Source: Mesorhizobium onobrychidis (lineage in GTDB: Bacteria > Pseudomonadota > Alphaproteobacteria > Rhizobiales > Rhizobiaceae). From it: a stretch of DNA of 64,000 nt. The notes under the pieces are model-generated. The model did no database searches. It saw only the letters and a program-made list of their open reading frames with translations, and had not been told where the DNA came from. The stretch lies in the NCBI RefSeq assembly GCF_024707545.1, contig NZ_CP062229.1:2275501-2339500 (forward strand), read 5' to 3'. Shown here piece by piece: positions 60,777 to 64,000 of the stretch. How positions within the stretch are numbered: the stretch's first letter is position 1; each line of letters starts with the position of its first letter. A program made the position numbers and the translations under genes.

Positions 60777-61334
60777 TTGAACAGAAGCGAGCGCGTAAAA
60801 ATGGCCGCGGGCGAGTGGTACGCTTGCCTCGACGCAGAGCTGGAGGCGCTGCGCATCGTCGCTCGCGACGCGGTGTTCGAACACAATTCCTTGCCGCCCC
60901 GGCAACGTGGCGACGTCGGACCGGCGCTGAAGTCGCTGCTCGGCGCTGTGGGCGAGGGCGCCCGGATCGAAGCGCCGTTCCACTGCGCCTACGGCTTCAA
61001 CATCTTTCTCGGCGACGGCGTCTTCCTCAATGCCGGATGTATCATTCTCGATACGGCGCCAGTTCGCATCGGCAAGGGAACGCTGCTCGGTCCCAATGTG
61101 CAGATCTACTGCGCCGAGCATCACAAGGAGGCTGCCGGTCGACAGGCCGGGGTGGAGATCGCGAAGCCGGTCGAGATCGGCGACAATGCCTGGATCGGCG
61201 GCAGTGCCATCATCCTCGGCGGCGTCAGCATCGGCGACGGCGCCATTGTCGGAGCGGGTGCTGTGGTGACGCGCGACGTCGCGGCAAACACCACGGTCGT
61301 CGGCAACCCGGCGCGGCCGGTCAGGCGCGGCTGA
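60777..61334 (+). CDS. Maltose/galactoside O-acetyltransferase family protein
   Basis: 185 aa with a TTG start at 60777 (NRSERVKMAAGEWYACLDAE after the initiator). The N-terminal helical cap is of the maltose acetyltransferase type. The left-handed beta-helix has hexapeptide repeats (IFLGDGVFLNAGC, IGDNAWIGGSAIILGGVSIG) and the catalytic His in YCAEHHKEA. It moves acetyl from acetyl-CoA to a sugar. An ATG at 60801 would lose part of the cap. It stands alone. Confidence 0.88.
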   Translation: MNRSERVKMAAGEWYACLDAELEALRIVARDAVFEHNSLPPRQRGDVGPALKSLLGAVGEGARIEAPFHCAYGFNIFLGDGVFLNAGCIILDTAPVRIGKGTLLGPNVQIYCAEHHKEAAGRQAGVEIAKPVEIGDNAWIGGSAIILGGVSIGDGAIVGAGAVVTRDVAANTTVVGNPARPVRRG

Positions 61335-61408
61335 GCATCCGTTGCCCAAGTTGGATCAGCGAAGCGGCGGCCCGATGAGCATGAACGGTATTGGTGAGAT
61401 AAGCGCGA

Positions 61409-61918
61409 TCATTTGGCAGGAGGTGGATGCAACCGCGTATCGAGCGCAAAGGCCTCCTGGGTCTTCACGGCATAGGCGCCCTTCGCGACGCTCGCGTCGA
61501 AGATCAGATTCCAGCTATTCTGGGACACCGCGCTCGGAATCACCACGAACCGATGTCGTTTGAGAAGATCGTCCCCGAATGCCTGTTGCCCAGAGCTCGG
61601 GATGCCCGGACGCAGCCAGTTAGGGTTCGGAACTGCGGCAGGGTCGACGATATGCACATCCGTGACATCGCTGATTGTCGCCGCCGTCATCACATGCGCG
61701 ATTGTGTCGAGCGCCCTAAAACCTTTATGGACTGCAATTTCGAGAATCGCAGTCGAAGGATCGATTGAGCAATAGACTGCGCGCACGCCCCTGCTGTTCC
61801 ATCGTCCGCCGACCCTGTATGCGCCCTCGCCACTGTCCCATGTCGGCGCAAACGCAGCCTGATCGAGACGCCAGCCAACGAGGTCGGAGCCGCCAAGCGC
61901 CGCCGGCAGCGGCGTCAT
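61409..61918 (-). CDS. RES-domain toxin
   Basis: 169 aa. The R-E-S pattern is present: VGWRLDQAAFAPTWDSGEGA (Arg), CSIDPSTAILEIAVHKGF (Glu) and SQNSWNLIFD (Ser). RES toxins deplete NAD+ by a reaction like ADP-ribosylation. It overlaps the antitoxin gene by four bases (ATGA), so the two are cotranslated. The complete length agrees with active members. Confidence 0.9.
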   Translation of the reverse strand: MTPLPAALGGSDLVGWRLDQAAFAPTWDSGEGAYRVGGRWNSRGVRAVYCSIDPSTAILEIAVHKGFRALDTIAHVMTAATISDVTDVHIVDPAAVPNPNWLRPGIPSSGQQAFGDDLLKRHRFVVIPSAVSQNSWNLIFDASVAKGAYAVKTQEAFALDTRLHPPPAK

Positions 61919-62433
61919 GCATAGACACCGTATTCAAGCCGTTCGAGATAGTCTTCCACAAGCTCGACACCCGCCGGGGTTGCCAGAAGATCGATGGGAC
62001 GCCGCTGGTCGAGCCCGATCGCCGGGCGCTCCAGCCATTGCTCCGCTTCCGCCTGTGAACCGAACACGTCAGTCGCTTTCGACAGAATCTCCGCGAATTT
62101 CCAGGTTCGTCCGCTCTGATCCTGGCTGAGAGGCTTGGAAGGGGCATCCTTCCGGCGCTGGTAGGTGCGCAAGCTCATGCCGACGGCCTTCTCAAGCGAA
62201 TCAGTCTTCTGGATGAAGACGAGCTGTCCAAGGAGATGGTCCAGCGCCGAACCCGGCAGTCCGTGCACGAGCAGTTCATGGGCGTCCAATGCGCTCCGCA
62301 GGTGCCGCGATAGAATGCGGGTGCCGCCCAGCAATCTGGCCACCTTCTGCAGTTCGTTGTTTTTTGCTGCTGGTGCAGCCTTTTCCAATTCCACCGCCAC
62401 GGGCCTGCTTCCTAACGTCATCTGTCGCTTCAA
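61915..62433 (-). CDS. Xre/DUF2384 antitoxin
   Basis: 172 aa from a TTG at 62433, or 168 from the ATG at 62421. The middle (FIQKTDSLEKAVGMSLRTYQRRK) is the helix-turn-helix of MbcA/ParS-type antitoxins, and the C-terminal AEQWLERPAIGLDQRRPIDL with TPAGVELVEDYLERLEYGVYA is the DUF2384 toxin-binding part. It is the first gene and should repress its own promoter through the inverted repeat at 62416-62449. Confidence 0.9.
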   Translation of the reverse strand: MKRQMTLGSRPVAVELEKAAPAAKNNELQKVARLLGGTRILSRHLRSALDAHELLVHGLPGSALDHLLGQLVFIQKTDSLEKAVGMSLRTYQRRKDAPSKPLSQDQSGRTWKFAEILSKATDVFGSQAEAEQWLERPAIGLDQRRPIDLLATPAGVELVEDYLERLEYGVYA

Positions 62434-62449
62434 TATATGACAGATGACG
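62416..62449 (-). promoter_or_regulatory. 11-bp inverted-repeat operator of the RES-Xre operon
   Basis: CGTCATCTGTC and GACAGATGACG are perfect reverse complements with a 12-bp spacer that contains TATATT on the minus strand, a good -10. The site overlaps the antitoxin start, so the mRNA leader would be very short and binding would block transcription directly. Confidence 0.7.
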
Positions 62450-62530
62450 CGGAGCCTTTCAAGAACGGGCAGGATCGAGCGCAGAGAAAGGATAGCCTAC
62501 AACTCAGGCTAGATGGCAATTCGACGTCGG

Positions 62531-62708
62531 CGCTGCCCCTCATCTGCCTGCCGGCATCTTCTCCCCGTATAGGGACGGGGAGAAGGGGCTGGCCGCAACC
62601 TCCGCACCCTTTCTGCAACGCCGGTGATTGGCGAAATCCTTTGCGAAGGCGGCTTTCTCCCCGTCCCTATACGGGGAGAAATGCCCGGCAGGGCAATGAG
62701 GGGCAGCG
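62531..62708. repeat. RIME-like intergenic element
   Basis: Two arms of about 55 bp (62531-62584 and 62653-62708) are near-perfect reverse complements; both contain TCTCCCCGT-ATAGGG-ACGGGGAGA and CTGCC-type ends with GCTGCCCCTCAT. This is the layout of rhizobial intergenic mosaic elements. It separates the RES-Xre operon from the GlxA gene. Confidence 0.85.
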
Positions 62709-62728
62709 CATACCTGAAGCGATTGGCC

Positions 62729-63715
62729 TCACCTCGGCGCGTGCGCCACGCGGTCCTGTGCGTTCTTCGAGAATTCGCGCCGGTACTGCGCGGGCGTGGT
62801 TCTGAGCCGCGCCGCGAAGTGCTGGCGCAGCGATGTGGCGCTGCCGAAACCGGCCTCGAAGGCGATCGTATCCATCGATTTTTCCGTCGCTTCCAGCAGC
62901 CGCTGCGCCAGCGCGACGCGCTGATCGGTCAGCCAGTCGCCGAAGCTGGTGCCGATCGATTTTTGAAAGCGGCGCGTGAATGTCCGGCGGGTGAGGCCGG
63001 CGGCATCGGCGACACTGTCCAGGCTGTGCGTCTCGCCCAGCGTCTTGCGCACCGCATCGAGAGCCTGTGTGAAGCGGTCGGCATTGTCGGTCCTGGCGAT
63101 GGGGCGTTCTATGAACTGCGCCTGCCCGCCCTGCCGATGGGGAGAAAGGACGATCTGCCGGGCGAGGCGCAGCGCCGCTTCGGCCCCGCAGCGGGCCCGC
63201 ACGATGTGCAGGCAGCAGTCGAGCCCGGCGGCGACACCGGCCGAAGTCACGACATCGCCATTGTCGATGTAGAGCACCTCCGGCTCGACGAGAATGTCTG
63301 GATAGAGTGCCTGCAGCTGATCCGTGTAGGCCCAGTGCGTCGCGGCTCGCCGGCCCGAAAGCAGTCCGGTCGCCGCAACAGCGAACGTTCCCAAGCACAG
63401 TCCGACAATCAGCGCGCCGCGCCGGTGCGCGCGACGCAGCGCCTCGATCAGTGCCGCTGGCGGTGGGACTTCGAGGTTCTTCCAGCTCGGCACGATGACG
63501 ATGTCGGCGCCATCAAGCGCGGAAAGCCCGTGGGGGACGCTGATGGTCAGCCCCGCATCGGTGCGGATCGGCCCGTTCTCAATCGCGCAGACCCGGAAGT
63601 CGAAGCGCGGCAGGCCGAGTGCGGCGCGATCCTCGCCGAACACAAGGCACGGCACGGAAAGGTGGAACGGACTGATGCCATCGAAGGCGATGGCGGCAAC
63701 GATTGGATCGGCCAT
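62729..63715 (-). CDS. GlxA family AraC-type regulator
   Basis: 328 aa. The DJ-1/PfpI domain (about 1-170) has IVGLCLGTFAVAATGLLSGR with the nucleophile-like Cys. The C-terminal AraC region (about 225-320) has two helix-turn-helices (LDSVADAAGLTRRTFTRRFQ and DTIAFEAGFGSATSLRQHFA). It is divergent from the isochorismatase-like gene 129 bp away, with an inverted repeat between, so it probably controls that gene. The ATG at 63715 is preferred to 63727. Confidence 0.9.
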   Translation of the reverse strand: MADPIVAAIAFDGISPFHLSVPCLVFGEDRAALGLPRFDFRVCAIENGPIRTDAGLTISVPHGLSALDGADIVIVPSWKNLEVPPPAALIEALRRAHRRGALIVGLCLGTFAVAATGLLSGRRAATHWAYTDQLQALYPDILVEPEVLYIDNGDVVTSAGVAAGLDCCLHIVRARCGAEAALRLARQIVLSPHRQGGQAQFIERPIARTDNADRFTQALDAVRKTLGETHSLDSVADAAGLTRRTFTRRFQKSIGTSFGDWLTDQRVALAQRLLEATEKSMDTIAFEAGFGSATSLRQHFAARLRTTPAQYRREFSKNAQDRVAHAPR

Positions 63716-63745
63716 GATGAGCACCAATGAGGGTTAGGTCCGGAT

Positions 63746-63780
63746 TGTCCCAATTCTTTCGAACAATGTCAATTGGGACA
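63746..63780. promoter_or_regulatory. 10-bp inverted repeat between GlxA and the cysteine hydrolase gene
   Basis: TGTCCCAATT and AATTGGGACA are perfect reverse complements with a 15-bp spacer, centred between two divergent genes. It is a good candidate operator for the GlxA-type regulator. Confidence 0.6.
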
Positions 63781-63844
63781 CTGTTTGCAATCCGGTGGCA
63801 GGCCTAACCTCGACCCATCAAAGCCAAACGGGAAGGAAAACTCC

Positions 63845-64000
63845 ATGTCTGAACCAGCCAAAGGCAAAGCGCCACGCCGCGCTCTCATCGTCGTCGACAT
63901 CCAGAACGACTATGACGGCGGCAACCTTGCCATCCAGTATCCGCCGTTTCGCGACAGCGTCGTCAACGCAGCACGAGCGATGGACGCGGCCGCCGAGGCA
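63845..64000 (+). CDS. Isochorismatase-like cysteine hydrolase (cut by window edge)
   Basis: The first 52 codons read MSEPAKGKAPRRALIVVDIQ then NDYDGGNLAI and on to the edge. RALIVVDIQNDY carries the catalytic Asp of the isochorismatase-like hydrolases (nicotinamidase, N-carbamoylsarcosine amidase and relatives). GGAAGGAAAA precedes the ATG. The Lys and Cys of the triad lie outside. The substrate is unknown. Confidence 0.85.
   Translation, partial: MSEPAKGKAPRRALIVVDIQNDYDGGNLAIQYPPFRDSVVNAARAMDAAAEA

Noticed and set aside
1..64000. CRISPR array, rRNA genes, replication origin
   Set aside because: No regularly spaced direct repeats, no rRNA sequence and no DnaA-box cluster or repABC gene was seen.

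Overview
The window looks like chromosomal DNA of an alphaproteobacterium of the Hyphomicrobiales, most probably Mesorhizobium or a close relative. The signs are the SciP / FliJ / CtrA / ChpT cell-cycle cluster, a fused TrpE-TrpG anthranilate synthase behind a Trp-Trp-Trp leader peptide, an EipA (DUF1134) gene, a NolR-like ArsR regulator, many small DUF982, DUF3606, DUF6894 and DUF1236 type genes, and palindromic intergenic elements of the rhizobial mosaic (RIME-like) kind. The genus is inferred from remembered gene families, not from a search.

Bases 1 to about 23,790 are accessory. They hold a Crp/Fnr regulator cut by the left edge, a manganese catalase, a KaiC-like ATPase overlapping an HWE histidine kinase, a remnant of a PAS kinase, and many short stress-type or hypothetical genes. 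Two nearly identical copies of about 855 bp in opposite orientation (6266-7121 and 13804-14658) each carry a small tyrosine recombinase. The left copy is frameshifted by one base in an A run and the right copy is intact. They bracket 6.7 kb with a truncated phage P27 terminase gene, an ORF with an in-frame stop, small membrane proteins, a LigD-type ATP-dependent DNA ligase and a frameshifted membrane-protein gene that the right copy cuts off. Beyond them lie a GlxA-type regulator divergent from a class II aldolase, more small genes, and a DUF4258 / HTH toxin-antitoxin-like pair behind a perfect palindromic operator. The zone ends at an elongator tRNA-Met gene whose 3' end faces the accessory DNA.

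From 23,795 to 64,000 the window reads as conserved core. It contains a Gfo/Idh/MocA oxidoreductase, mnmA, then sciP, fliJ, ctrA, a single-domain response regulator, chpT and eipA. CtrA is the master cell-cycle regulator, ChpT passes phosphate to it, and SciP restrains it. The ctrA upstream region carries a cluster of four GANTC (CcrM) sites and CtrA-like boxes. Next come an RNA methyltransferase, the NolR-like regulator, a HugZ-like protein, a CaiB CoA-transferase with a short-chain dehydrogenase, a glutathionyl-hydroquinone reductase, a Nudix hydrolase, a phosphoesterase and other housekeeping genes.

The last third holds leuA with a candidate Leu-rich leader peptide, an ATP-grasp / esterase / NTF2-like operon, trpE(G) with a textbook attenuator (leader peptide ending WWWAR plus a U-tract terminator), an MFS exporter, a flavin disulfide reductase, an acetyltransferase, a RES-Xre toxin-antitoxin pair with an 11-bp inverted-repeat operator, and a second GlxA regulator divergent from a cysteine hydrolase cut by the right edge. 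Palindromic intergenic repeats are scattered through this part.
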